Assembly (NCBI GenBank): GCA_963693315.1
Contig: OY856186.1
Location: 283,460,944 to 283,524,943, forward strand
Length of the DNA: 64,000 nt
DNA from: Diogma glabrata
Taxonomy: Eukaryota > Arthropoda > Insecta > Diptera > Cylindrotomidae
Direction of reading: 5' to 3'
This document shows positions 47,901-58,430 of this stretch, piece after piece. Position numbers and translations under genes: made by a program. The first letter of the stretch is position 1. Every line of letters starts with the position of its first letter. Below the pieces are notes generated by a model that ran no database searches, had not been told where the DNA came from, and saw only the letters and a list, made by a program, of their open reading frames with translations.

Positions 47901-50900
47901 GTTAGTTTCTCCGAAATTATCATCAAACTTAGCTTCAAATGTTGAATCATTTGTTTGATCAAAACTAACCTTAAAAACCGGTGATGGCACAACTGGTTCT
48001 TCTTTTGGAACAACTTTAGGTTTTGCATTTTCTATAAAATCGGATAAATATGTCGTTAACTCAACCAATGTCATTGTATTTAGTTTTGTTGTTGGAACAT
48101 TTAATTTTTTTGCTAAATCATCGATCCCTAATGTGAGCAGCTGGCTAAGAGTTATATCAGGAATTGATGTTTCCGAAACTTCATTTAGCTTACTGTCGAA
48201 TGAAGATTCGGGTCTAACTGTTTCAACAGAATCGTTACGCCGGTTTTGTCTGGTTTTTGATCCGATTCGTTGTTGCGGTGGTGGAAGTAGGATTGGTAAG
48301 CCAGACTTTAAACTAATTGGAGTTAAATAATCTTCTTCTTCGTTTGGTTTCTTAGGTCTTCCTGGGCCTGGATAGCTTGAATCAGTTTTGCCAACTTTAC
48401 GCGAGGGTAGTGGAAGTGGCGGAGCAAAATCATTTGCATTTTTGTTCGTTGACGACCTTGTGGTTGATGACAAAAAGTCATAACGAATTGATGTATCGCG
48501 ACTGTTTTGGTTGTTGGAACTTAATCTTGGTGATGGTCGAATTACTATGTCAGAGAATTGTTTTTTTGGTGGCAACGGAGGTGGTTCGATGTGTGAACCG
48601 GTTTCTGGTCGGGGTGGTGGTTCTGGTGCTGTTTCATTTTCACTCAACGAATCACTTTCTTGTAATCGTCTCATGTTTATACTATTCGAATCACGTTTTG
48701 AAAATTTCTGTGAAAATATATGTGGTTTCATTTTTTTTGATGAGATACTGGTAATTACATCAACCGTGTTTTGTTTAAAAACACTCGGACGATTACGTGT
48801 TGTAGATGGAATTGTTGTTGGAGTATGAGCGTTTGTTTCCGAAGATTGGCGTTCCAGCTTTTTTTGATTTATTTGTGTCGCCCAACTTTCTGGTGGTAAA
48901 TTTACTTGCAAAGGACCATTGAAAACATTTGCTTTTTCATCTTTACTTAACTTTATTGCTTCATTCTCTGTCGTTAATTTTTGATCAGGTAGTAAATTTG
49001 AAAGGTTTTTATTAAAACTAAATTCAAATGGATCGATTGAGATCTTGGAAAAATCTTCTTCGTCCATAAATGGATCGATAGTTCCGGTTGGCTTTGTCTG
49101 ATTTTCAGTCTTCGTATTACTTTCGTTATTATTAATATTATTATTATAAAATGAAGTTGTAGCTGTTTGTCCCTCACTCCCTTCTTGCACTATTTTTTCT
49201 ATACTACTTTTATTCCCTCCAACTGAAGTCGGATTTTCAAATAATTGTAAATCAATATCACATAATTTTTCATTACTTTCATCTTCTTGATTTAACAAAG
49301 ATGATGACGTAAAGTTAGCTGCAAAACTTCCTTCATTGCCAGATAAATCTTTTAATACTTTTTTCGGGGGATTTTTTAAATCATGGAAAAAATATTTCTT
49401 GTCAACATACGGCTTATTCTTCCCAGTTCCAAGAGGATCTAAATCTGTGAATGCATCTACATATTTTGCTGTTGATGAAGATGTAGTAGAATTAATATTG
49501 AAACTGCCGTTAGATGTAATACTTTGAAAATTATCATCAGTTTCGTTGGAACTATTAACATTTGTTGATGTATCATCTGAAAATACTGGAACTGAATTTG
49601 TATTATGTAACCAATCATCGTTGGGTTTTAGGGGTGCAGATGGCTGGTTAACTGTTGCACTGGACTCCGTTTGGTTCTCATCTGGAGGTTTTAATGGTTT
49701 GGAATGTCGTGATTTTGATGATTCCGGTGGTGGAAGAAGATTGTATGACTAAAAATAAAAATTAATTACATTTTCCTTTATAATGTTAATTTTATAATTA
49801 CAGGAAAGTTTGTAAATGAATCTCCGAAAGGATCTTCTGAATCTGTTGTGGATTTAACAGTTGGTTCACTTGGAGTTATTCGTTCCATTTGTGTTATCCC
49901 TCTTTGTATAGAACTTAATTCTTGTTCCAAGTCTACTAAGTCTGCAACGGATTCTGGTGAAGACTTAAAAAAAGAATCCAAATAAATGCATGTTCCGAAG
50001 AAAACAACACAATAAACTTACTGGTTTGTTTTGTTTAGCTGCCCCAATATCAATAATACTTGTTTTATTATATGACACACAAGATGATTCTAAATTTGAA
50101 TTTTTTACGGTAAATGTAACCGGTGCATGCTCATGAATTGATTTACTTTGTAAATGCTGCCTTGCCAATTCTATTTCTTTTTTTTTCAATTCAAATACAA
50201 CTTGAAATAAATCACGCATTGCTAAAACAACTTGACTAGCTGCTTTATCAGTTTTTATACCAAAAAAACGATGTCCACTATCCGGTGATCCAAATATATA
50301 TCCAAATGCACGAGAGTCTGTCATATCTTGTGCAATAAATGAAATTTTATGAACAGGATGATGATAGAGTGAGTCACCAGTTTTTTCATCGCGTAAACGT
50401 AAACCATCAATTGTTACATGAATTGTGATTCGTTGTTTATGTTCACCAGCTGCTCGTATTGCCATTTTTAAATCCTAAAACAAAAAATTAAATACATAAT
50501 TATAAAATTTTTGTTCTTTTATTATTCTTTTTGTTTTTGCGTTTATGCTCCATGTAGGAGTGTTGGCGAATTAACCAGCTTCGAACTGAGGTATAATTAC
50601 CAAGCCAGACAATTTTTAAAAGTTGATTGAAGTCGAAGTCGGTGTGCAGCCGTGCTAATTAACAGCGTTTTACTCCTTGTGGTACTAACGTACACCATTT
50701 TAGTTATTCCATACTGAGGTAAAACCTATATATCAGAACCTCAAGAAGATGACCGATTTCAAAGTTACATCGATTTCTTTTTCTTATCATCTATTTTAAG
50801 TGTGCCAAAATTGAAGCGTAGAATCGTGTACCGATTTCTGCGAATCGTCAGTTTGTGTAAGTAAGTATCCACGTGAGTCAAACATTACCACCAATCTTGT

Positions 50901-52272
50901 CAATGTCTTGTATAAGTTTAGTTTGGTGGTAGTTGACACTTACGGTGATCCAATGAAAAGTTTAATTTTGAAGAAAGTTCGATTACCTTCAACGTCTTCA
51001 ATTTGTTCGTCGTCTCTCAACTAATCTTTTTTTGAGTCACTCTTGAAATATTCACATGGTTGGTTTTTTGATAATTTATTTGCAGATCAATTTATCTAGC
51101 ATCACTTTCCAGTTAGTTCAAATTCTCACTCATTACAGCTTCACTTCAGTCAAGGATAGCATTGACAAGAAATTTTTGATTTTGGTTAGTAAAATGTATG
51201 AAAAGATCTAATTTGCGGTTAGTCTATATGTCCCTTTGACGCACGAACACACTTTGCCCGTTGCTTGACCTGCTGCAGGTCACTTATTCTAACAGATTCT
51301 CAAAATAAGTGGCTCAAGTATATAAAAAGTTTGTCTACATAACATAGTACCGACTGTCGTTCCCAATTTATAGTTCAGTCCTCTTTCGTGTACCTACTGT
51401 TGCCACCTTGTAAACATTTAAGAACACAATATCTTTTGTTCTGAATAGTGTCAAGACAGGCTTCATCTATCCAGGGGTTGTGGAAGTGGTTTTTTGGGGC
51501 GTCCAAGATTTTCTAATTTCTCTAATGTTTAGGTTTAGATATATCTATAATATGGTTTTCAAATATCTTTCAGTTTCAGCATTCTTCAGGGGAGACATGT
51601 TGAAATTTTTCGTTGAATTAATTTTCGAATGTCAATTGTCAATCGGTCGAAAAGGACGAATTGGACGCTCGAAAATAAACGTGCTGATACTTGTGATCAA
51701 TTAGATTTCGAGTGTTGTCATTCAGTGAGGCTTAAATCTACAATTCCTATTGTGTTATATAGGCTATTTACCGTAGAAACATTAAAACGGCATAAAAATG
51801 TACAAACAATATAAACAAACGGATGTCAAATTCACAAAATAACAAAATATATATCCATAGCAATTAACAAAAGTTGTAAATAACGTTTATTTTCGTAATC
51901 AAGGTCATGTTATATGACCGTGATGTTACTAATGTTATATGACCGTGAAATTGACTTTTGGAAACAAGATTGTTAAAAAAAGTTGAAAGAAAACATATAG
52001 AATAGAGAAAATTGAATACGCAATTATTATTTTATCATTTTGAATTTATTACCTGCAATGCTTCTTGACACATTCGATCACCTCGTGCTTCACCAACTTC
52101 CAATATTCCAATAAGTTTTGCTTTAAATGTAACCCCATCACCAAAGAATTTGCCTGGATCATTTCGATCTAAAATTAAATTTATTATCACAAACAAATTA
52201 TTAAAAACCCGAAATCATTATGAACAAAACTAGTTATTTACTTCTTGGAATTTCTTGAACTAAAGTCGACAT
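38998..52272 (-). CDS. Dab: Disabled (Dab) PTB-domain adaptor protein, complete, 9 exons
   Basis: Dab proteins bind NPxY-type tails and phosphoinositides through a PTB domain and act in receptor endocytosis and tyrosine-kinase signalling at the membrane. Coding exons (minus): 52242-52272, 52053-52168, 50022-50474, 49802-49963, 46531-49748, 46382-46461, 40351-41082, 40156-40291 and 38998-40099. All have GT/AG ends and joining phases, totalling 6030 nt or about 2009 residues. The start [10 protein letters not shown] is the only ATG in phase. The PTB region spans residues about 17-165 ([65 protein letters not shown]). The long tail has DPF motifs ([41 protein letters not shown]), proline-rich stretches (PPPLPPKKQ) and Ser/Asn runs. 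The motif SPWDxEG occurs twice. Stop is TAA at the end of FAKFDENI. Alternative splicing and 5' untranslated exons cannot be judged. Confidence 0.95.
41480..44620 (+). pseudogene. LINE in a Dab intron (ORF1 with PHD and zinc knuckles, ORF2 start)
   Basis: The element runs opposite to Dab in the intron between exons 6 and 7. ORF1 begins near 41510 with a PHD-like finger ([16 protein letters not shown], then WMC), goes through [16 protein letters not shown] and [20 protein letters not shown], and ends in zinc knuckles ([38 protein letters not shown]). It is split at 42478 by a DNA transposon and resumes at 43429 with [13 protein letters not shown] and [17 protein letters not shown]2 endonuclease remnants ([25 protein letters not shown]) lie at 43690-44000 and linker fragments at 44150-44520. 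No YADD block is seen, so it is truncated at the 3' end. Frame breaks are numerous. Confidence 0.8.
42480..43426. mobile_element. TA-target DNA transposon, non-autonomous, with subterminal repeats
   Basis: The termini GGGGGAAGTGGGGAT and ATCCCCACTTCCCCC continue as 24-bp inverted repeats with one mismatch and are flanked by TA (42478-42479, 43427-43428). Removing the element and one TA restores the LINE zinc-knuckle frame. Inside, variants of GGGGCACATATAAAC occur several times in both orientations (about 42692, 42720, 43010, 43050 and at the right end). There is no transposase frame in its 947 bp. TA duplication is typical of Tc1/mariner-type elements. Confidence 0.88.
44621..46020. other. 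Dab intron DNA with a coding-like decayed patch
   Basis: Most is AT-rich with nothing recognised. From about 45450 to 46010 the plus strand has broken coding-like stretches, including [20 protein letters not shown] and [14 protein letters not shown]. They suggest a dead transposon gene, but I could not assign a family. Confidence 0.35.
46021..46336. mobile_element. Two-hairpin MITE with 13-bp flanking direct repeat
   Basis: AAAAATAGCTATT occurs at 46021-46033 and 46324-46336. Inside, a first hairpin (TTTCAGTCCGAGAAAAT with TTTTCGGACTGAAT, about 46044-46082) is followed by a 97-bp second hairpin at 46220-46316, with GTACCTAAATAAGGTTTTTT pairing to the far end. Both hairpins carry a TCCGGAC or TCGGACT-like core. 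No coding sequence. It sits 45 bases from Dab exon 6, inside the intron. Confidence 0.75.
50545..51500 (-). pseudogene. RTE LINE remnant in a Dab intron (internally deleted)
   Basis: The minus strand at about 51500-51200 matches the 36720-37010 part of the RTE element, for example [10 protein letters not shown] against WMEEACLDAI and CTTATTTTGAGAATCT. At about 50790-50545 it matches the same element's 3' end (TGTACGTTAGTACC, CTCCTACATGGAGCAT). The reverse transcriptase between is missing. It lies in the same orientation as Dab, between exons 2 and 3. Confidence 0.75.
51501..52052. other. Remainder of the Dab intron 2
   Basis: No gene is supported. A short tandem phrase TGTTATATGACCGTGA occurs twice at about 51908 and 51933. 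Confidence 0.4.
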
Positions 52273-54452
52273 ATTTATTTTTAAAAGAATTACATTTATT
52301 TAATTTTAATAACTTTTTTGTTTATGTTATTGATTTTTTCTCACATTACAAATGACACATCTGTCAATGGCTGTCAAAAAAACTATTACTCCTTTCTATA
52401 ATATATCAGCACTTCGATGAAGTAATATTTTTTCTGTTATAACTATTTTACTCTTGAGAACTTGAATTGCAATAGTAATTTAATTTATTTCTAAACCTTT
52501 TTATTGTATTTGTAATTTTTTGTATAATCATTTTTGAATGCTTTTGTTGTATCAACAATTAAATTTTAAATTTAATTACAATTTAGAGTTACCAGAGTAG
52601 AAGAAACAAGTGCTGGAATGTATGTATAGTATCGATTTTTATTTTTGTACAACGAGTTTTGTGGAAATGTTGAATCAACATATTTTGGGTGTTGCATTGA
52701 GTTCCATTGAGTGTCATGAAAAATTTATTGAAATGCCTAACTTCCACTACCAACGAAAATAATCAAAACAAATAAAATTGTACTTACATTTGCATGGGCT
52801 GGTTTTCTTTCGTAACGTTTGCATTATTCTAAATATTTTAAATTTTTTAATTATATTTTTATGAAAACTTCCCAATATAAAATTTAGGTTCTTGAATTTT
52901 TAACTTTTTCCTGTTTTGTTTTTCTACTAAATGTAAAATTAAATTGAGTGATTATACTAAAGTAGTATTTCCGTTGTTTCATTTTTTATTTCTTAATTTT
53001 GATATCCAAAATTAATTTTACTAATTCATATAAAACTATTCTGTTTTTCACATTTTTCTTATACACATTATGACACCGGTTTATTTTTCACTATTGATTT
53101 TTCTTTTTCATTTTTTTTTTACGAAACCTTTTTCCACATAACTTGATTAATATAAGGAAATAGAGGAAAAATTAGTCTAAAATGTTAAATTTCCTAAAAC
53201 TTTTATGACTAAAACTAATGGCTTAATTTGTTAAGAACTTTAAATATATTAGTTATAATAAAACAAATTAATATTTTACAAATTTCCACAATAATAAAAT
53301 AAAGAAATTGAAGAAAAACTTTTCTACAGTTCTATTTTTAGAATTTCTCCGTTTCAATTATTATTTTTTTCTCTGTTGTTTTTGATAGCAATTTAATTTT
53401 TATAATAAACACAAATTCAAATGATTTATAATTAATATTTTTATTTAAAATAACACTTTAAAACCGATTAATTCAATCAAACAATATAATTTAAAAAATT
53501 GAAGATTATAAAAGCCTTGAAGTTTTAAAAAAAAAGTGATACAAATAAATATGTACCCCACCCACAATTGAATTCGATTTTTCTTGAGGATAATTTGAAT
53601 TTTATTTTTCAAATAAAATAAAATTTTCCAATAGATTATTGATATTCCAATGATGGGTTAAATATAAATTATATTTCGTTTTTTGTGCCATGGAAAATCT
53701 TTATGATCAGGCAATACTTTAATGAAAATATAAAAATTTTCAATCATTTTAATGGTTGAGTCACAATTTTATACTTTTGAATATTTATACGTTATGTTGT
53801 GCGTTAAATCGACGTCAACAACACAAACAAACAGAAAATTGACCAACAATAAATTTTATAGATCTTTTTAGTTTTTACCGAAAATATGTTGACAGTTGTG
53901 ATGAGCTGATTTGTATTTTGAAAACTCAAAATACTTGAGATTTTTTGCAAGTCAAGATTGTGCTTAAGTTGTTTTTACTATAGTTAAATTATTACTATCA
54001 TTGCAATAAATTTTAATACAAAATTTTTAAATTACAAATTTTCATTGCTTCGTTGCCATACAGCAATATAATAATTTCAAGTTTACATAAAAGCTCTATA
54101 AAGATTCTAGAAAACGAACACATCTTGTATGATTCTCTTTTTCTCCAAAAAAGTAGCCGCAAATATCTCCAAAAACACAAATACAAAGTTATGTCGTACA
54201 ATTTTTAAAAATTCTATCTCTTCTATTTTTCCAAAATCTTACTCATTCGTTTTTTACTCGTCAGTGGAAAAAGTGTTGTTAGTTTTGTCCAAGATCTGTG
54301 CCTTTATTTTAATTGTAAGATCTTTATTAAACGTGAATTTAAACATTAAGTGATTTGTGTTTATCTAATATAATTTTAGTGATTATAAGAATATATTGTT
54401 GTGTATATTAATTTTGGAAAATAAAAATTATAAAATCTTAGTGAAAATCAAA
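52273..54452. promoter_or_regulatory. Dab/Lasp divergent intergenic region
   Basis: This 2.2-kb AT-rich interval separates the start codons of Dab (minus) and Lasp (plus), so it should hold both promoters, untranslated exons or both. I see no convincing TATA or initiator pair and no CpG-like stretch. Short frames here, such as 54013-54201, have no family resemblance. Confidence 0.45.
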
Positions 54453-54521
54453 ATGAATAAATCGTGTGCAAGGTGTTCAAAAGTAGTTTATCCGATTGAA
54501 GAATTAAAATGTTTGGATAAG
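54453..54521 (+). CDS. Lasp: LIM and SH3 domain protein Lasp, first coding exon
   Basis: The exon encodes MNKSCARCSKVVYPIEELKC and then LDK, exactly 23 codons in phase 0, followed by the donor GTTTGTG. This is the start of the LIM domain of Lasp, an actin-associated scaffold; the CARC pair is the first zinc-ligand pair. In Lasp proteins the next residues (WHK...C..C) should be in exon 2, which I did not find before the window ends. Intron 1 is therefore at least 9.4 kb and packed with repeats. Confidence 0.9.
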
Positions 54522-55279
54522 GTTTGTGTGATTATTTTCTTATTAAAATTATGTTATCATTGGATAGTTAATTAATATATATTTTGTCATATCTTTATAT
54601 TTCTTTAATGTATATGTACATAATCTAATCTTCAAAATGTTAAGATACTTTATTATGTTGGTAAAATATTATTTTACCTTTCTTTTCATCATTTATACAA
54701 AAAACATTGAAAGATATACAGACTTTTATAAAAACATTTGACTTTATTTAATAAAATACAATAAAAAACTGTTGCATTTGTTGTGTTGATCTCTTACCGT
54801 GTTGTAAATTAAATTGTGAAGGCGGATTGTAAAACAAAATTCACAATAATTAAAAATGTAAGAAGTTGTTTTGTACATAAATTCATGTCTTCCTGTATTA
54901 TTTCTTTTAATTTGAAAAAATTTTAGGGTGAAATTAGATTAGATATTAGGGTAAATTAATCAAATTGTGCTAATATTCTACAATAATCAATGACATAAAT
55001 TTTTTTTCAATATGAACAAATAAAACGACCTTGAACTTCTAGGCTCTTTTTTTTTTATTTCACCGATAAAACTGGAAAATAAAACTTAAATCTTTACATA
55101 TATATTTCTAACAGTTTGTGTTAGTTGATTATGTAATTAAATAAATATTAATTAAAACAATTCGATTATTTTAATTTTGCGATGGAAAAATTTGTAATTG
55201 TTATTCAGTTATAGTAAATATACACCGGTCTTACATGAACTATTTATAATCCATTATTGTTCACCATTTGACTATTAGT
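54522..55279. other. Lasp intron 1, AT-rich start
   Basis: No gene or structured repeat is seen. Confidence 0.5.
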
Positions 55280-55421
55280 GTATTCTTTTCGACTGTACTG
55301 AACAAATTTCAGTACAGTTCCAACACCGAATTATTTATTTTTGTATTGAAATTCATTCGAAAAGAATACAAAATTCGATAATTCGGTGTTGGAACTTGTT
55401 CGGTGCAGCCGAAAAGAATAC
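55280..55421. mobile_element. Small TIR MITE
   Basis: GTATTCTTTTCGACTGTACT at 55280 is inverted at the right end as GTGCAGCCGAAAAGAATAC (to 55421). The arms continue with GTTCCAACACCGAATTAT after an 11-base insertion in the left arm. It is 142 bp, non-coding, without a certain target duplication. Confidence 0.75.
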
Positions 55422-56079
55422 AATATATGTATTTGTTTGAATAGGACCTAGAAGCACGTTCTTCTGTCGATTCATCTTCTTTTTAACAAATTTTGTTCTG
55501 AGGTGTTGACGAAAATAAATTTAAAGTTTTGCAAAAAAAAACAACTAAATCTGGGTTTGCTCTTAATCTAGTGGAATACTTGCTTCTGGAATACTCAATC
55601 ACGAACGCTGTTCTTCCTCAATGATTGAAATTCACAGATAGAATTATACGGATACCTATTTCTTCGAGCGTAAAATTGCAAGTATGTATTTATCAAGCAA
55701 TACTCCATAACTAAGATTATGAGTGTTCCCGTTGACTGATTATAGTTAATCCGCCAGCACTCCAAAATATCACATTGACTAGTGATTTCTGCCTGCTATT
55801 GCATGTGGTGTGTTAAAACTTAAAATTCTCTCATAGCTCGTGTGTGCCCAAAATCTTCTAGATTCGATCACTGTTTAGTAAGTAAAAACTCCAGGTTTTA
55901 TTAAGTCTTCAAGACCTTAACTGTTCACAACACCAAGAAAACAATACAGCAAACAATATTCCCATTTAGAATATTCTTCCAATAGCTTCAGAAACTCCAA
56001 CGGTTGATTGTTGAAATTTATGGTATAATACAGCGCTCAAAATAATACACAATATTTCCATCAAATAACACAACTTTAT
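55422..56079. other. Lasp intron DNA
   Basis: No gene is supported; the stretch is less AT-rich than its neighbours and may be part of a repeat. Confidence 0.4.
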
Positions 56080-57562
56080 TATTTCGGTAAAGACCTAAGT
56101 TTCGAGCCAAAAGTGAAATTCTTACCGTCACTTTTTTAGCATTTCTCGACGTTTTAGGACCTACTGATTCAAAAAAAAAGCAAAAACAAAATGTATGTCT
56201 GTCTGCCGGCCGGCTGTCTGTCACAACCTACGAAATCTAGAAAACCGCTGGAAGGATTAAATTAGGTATACTCAATAGGAAGAGCCGAAAGGATGATGTG
56301 TTGATAACTGTACCGGAAATATGTCAAAAAATCGTCAACTGTGTCAAAACAAGGAAATTTGCATAATTTTTGCTTAAAAAACGGTAATGTTAAGTGATAA
56401 TGAGTAGTACCCTTGTATTCATAGAAATCGTAGGCGGCATTGGTATGTGAGATCAAAAACTAGATTATTGCATTACGTTTGTCAAAAAAATTTTATCAAG
56501 TGTGTCAAAAGAATGATTTTCATTAATTTTTTACCCAATTTTTGTGAACAAAATAAAATTAATTATTGTATGACATGAAATATAATTGAACATGGAAATT
56601 TTTGATTTTATTATAATTTTTGAAATATTTTTTGAATTTTTAAAAAAAGTTTGTATTTTTGATTTTGTTATACGTTTGCAATAATTTTATGAATTTTGGG
56701 AAAAGTTTAAATTTGATTTTCTTATAATTTTTGAAATATATTTGGAATTTTGAAAAAAGTTTGTATTTTATTTTGTTATAATTTTTGCGATATTTTTAGA
56801 ATTTTGGAAAGTTTGAACTTTTGGTATAATTGTAGAATTTTGAAAAAAGTTTTAATTTTTCATTTTATTATAGCTTTTGGAATATTTTTAGAATTTTGAA
56901 AAAGTTTTTATTATTAATTTTATTAAATTTTTGCAATTTTGAAAAAATTTCGTATTTTTGATTTTGTTATAATTTTTTTTACAATTTTTCAAGAATTTTT
57001 GAAAACGTATTAATTTTTTATTTTTTTTATTTTATAAATGAATTATTTATTTATACAGAGATGACAGACATTTTGTTAGATAGAATTTTTGCAATAGTTT
57101 TAGAATTTTGAAAAATGTTTTAAACTTTGATTTTGTAATAATTTTTTCAATATTTCAGAATTTTGAAAAATGTTTAAATTTTTGATTTTATTATAATTTT
57201 TACAATATTTTGGGAATTTTGAAAGAAATTTAAATTTTGATTTTGTAATACTTTCTGGAAACGCTAAATTAAAGGCTTTAGTAGTAGAATAGTTTGCTGA
57301 TTGTATCATCTTTTCGCTAAATTATGCTAATTTACGATCTGTTATAATTTTTCTGCAACGTATTGATGTTTCGGGTTGGTTTTGTAATAAATTTCTAAAG
57401 AGAGATAAAAAAATACATGTATGTACTTTAAAAAAGTTTTATGTTTGATATACATCGCTGCCCAAAACTAAAAACAATCTCCTCATAAAAGTTTTTTGAC
57501 GAAAACTATATCAAAACCCTTACCCAGACCGAAGTCTTGATATCCAGAGCTTGAGATATCAG
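56080..57562 (-). mobile_element. Family A repeat, copy c (inverted)
   Basis: Read on the minus strand it starts CTCAAGCTCTGGATATCAAG and CTTCGGTCTGGGTAAGG. It passes the same AT-rich minisatellite (57250-56590), the TTTTGACACA phrases, CTTCCGG-like GTACAGTTATC, the GACAGACAGCCGGCCGGC tract and ACGTCGAGAAATGCTAAAAA. It ends near 56080 with GGTCTTTACC and GAAATAATA. It is shorter than copy b mainly in the minisatellite. Confidence 0.8.
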
Positions 57563-58430
57563 CCCCTCCATATATGACTATTAAATTTCACTTAACACAA
57601 TTTTAATTTGAACTGTTTACACTTTCGCAGTATAATTTGAACTACATATACTTATATCGTTTTGCAAAAGGAATTCCTTACATACAATTTTACTTAATTT
57701 CTCGAATATTTTAGATAAATACAAAATTTCCCGAATATTCTAGATAAATCCTAAATTTCTTTACAAAATTACAAAGAAAACTCGGTAAAAAAAAATATGA
57801 AAATAATCGACGTCATTATTTTGCATGTATTTTATTTGATGTTTTTGTTTTGTCGATCCTTCTTGGAATTTGGAACCACATGTTTAGTTGAAATATTTAT
57901 TTTATAGGGTGAATTAAGTTCGAATACAATTTTGTTTTGTAGTAATTTCGTTGCAATTATGTAGTAGAAATTAGAATCGTAGCAATACAATATATGTATA
58001 CATATATATTTGGCAGATCAGCCTGTAATGTAAGCCGATCAATCGGTAACCGACCATTTTGCTTATTTTCGCAACCCTAGTTATTACTGTTATTTTTCGT
58101 GGTTTAGAAAAGAGAGTTATTGTATAACATGAACATGATAATGATAGTTTATTTGGGTAAGTTTAGTTAAAAATATCCAAATAATTACAGAACTCTCGTT
58201 GAGTGTATTCTATGATTAAGGGTTGTCAGTGACCAGCTTTCATTTTGGCGGCATTAATGTATTGTAAAATGTAAAGTGTGAGTCTACATGACTTCGTAAT
58301 GTGTTTCGATCAAAGTTTTAAATATTCGAAAATAACTCTGTATTAATAAGTGACACGAGCTTAGTTATATATCTGCATTTCGTTTAACGATGTTATAATA
58401 AAAACGAGTTATTTAAATTGTCGTTGTCCC
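57563..58430. other. Lasp intron DNA
   Basis: No gene or clear repeat is recognised. Confidence 0.45.

Noticed and set aside
48377..48828. Plus-strand frames of 105-125 codons
   Set aside because: Antisense shadows of the large Dab exon.
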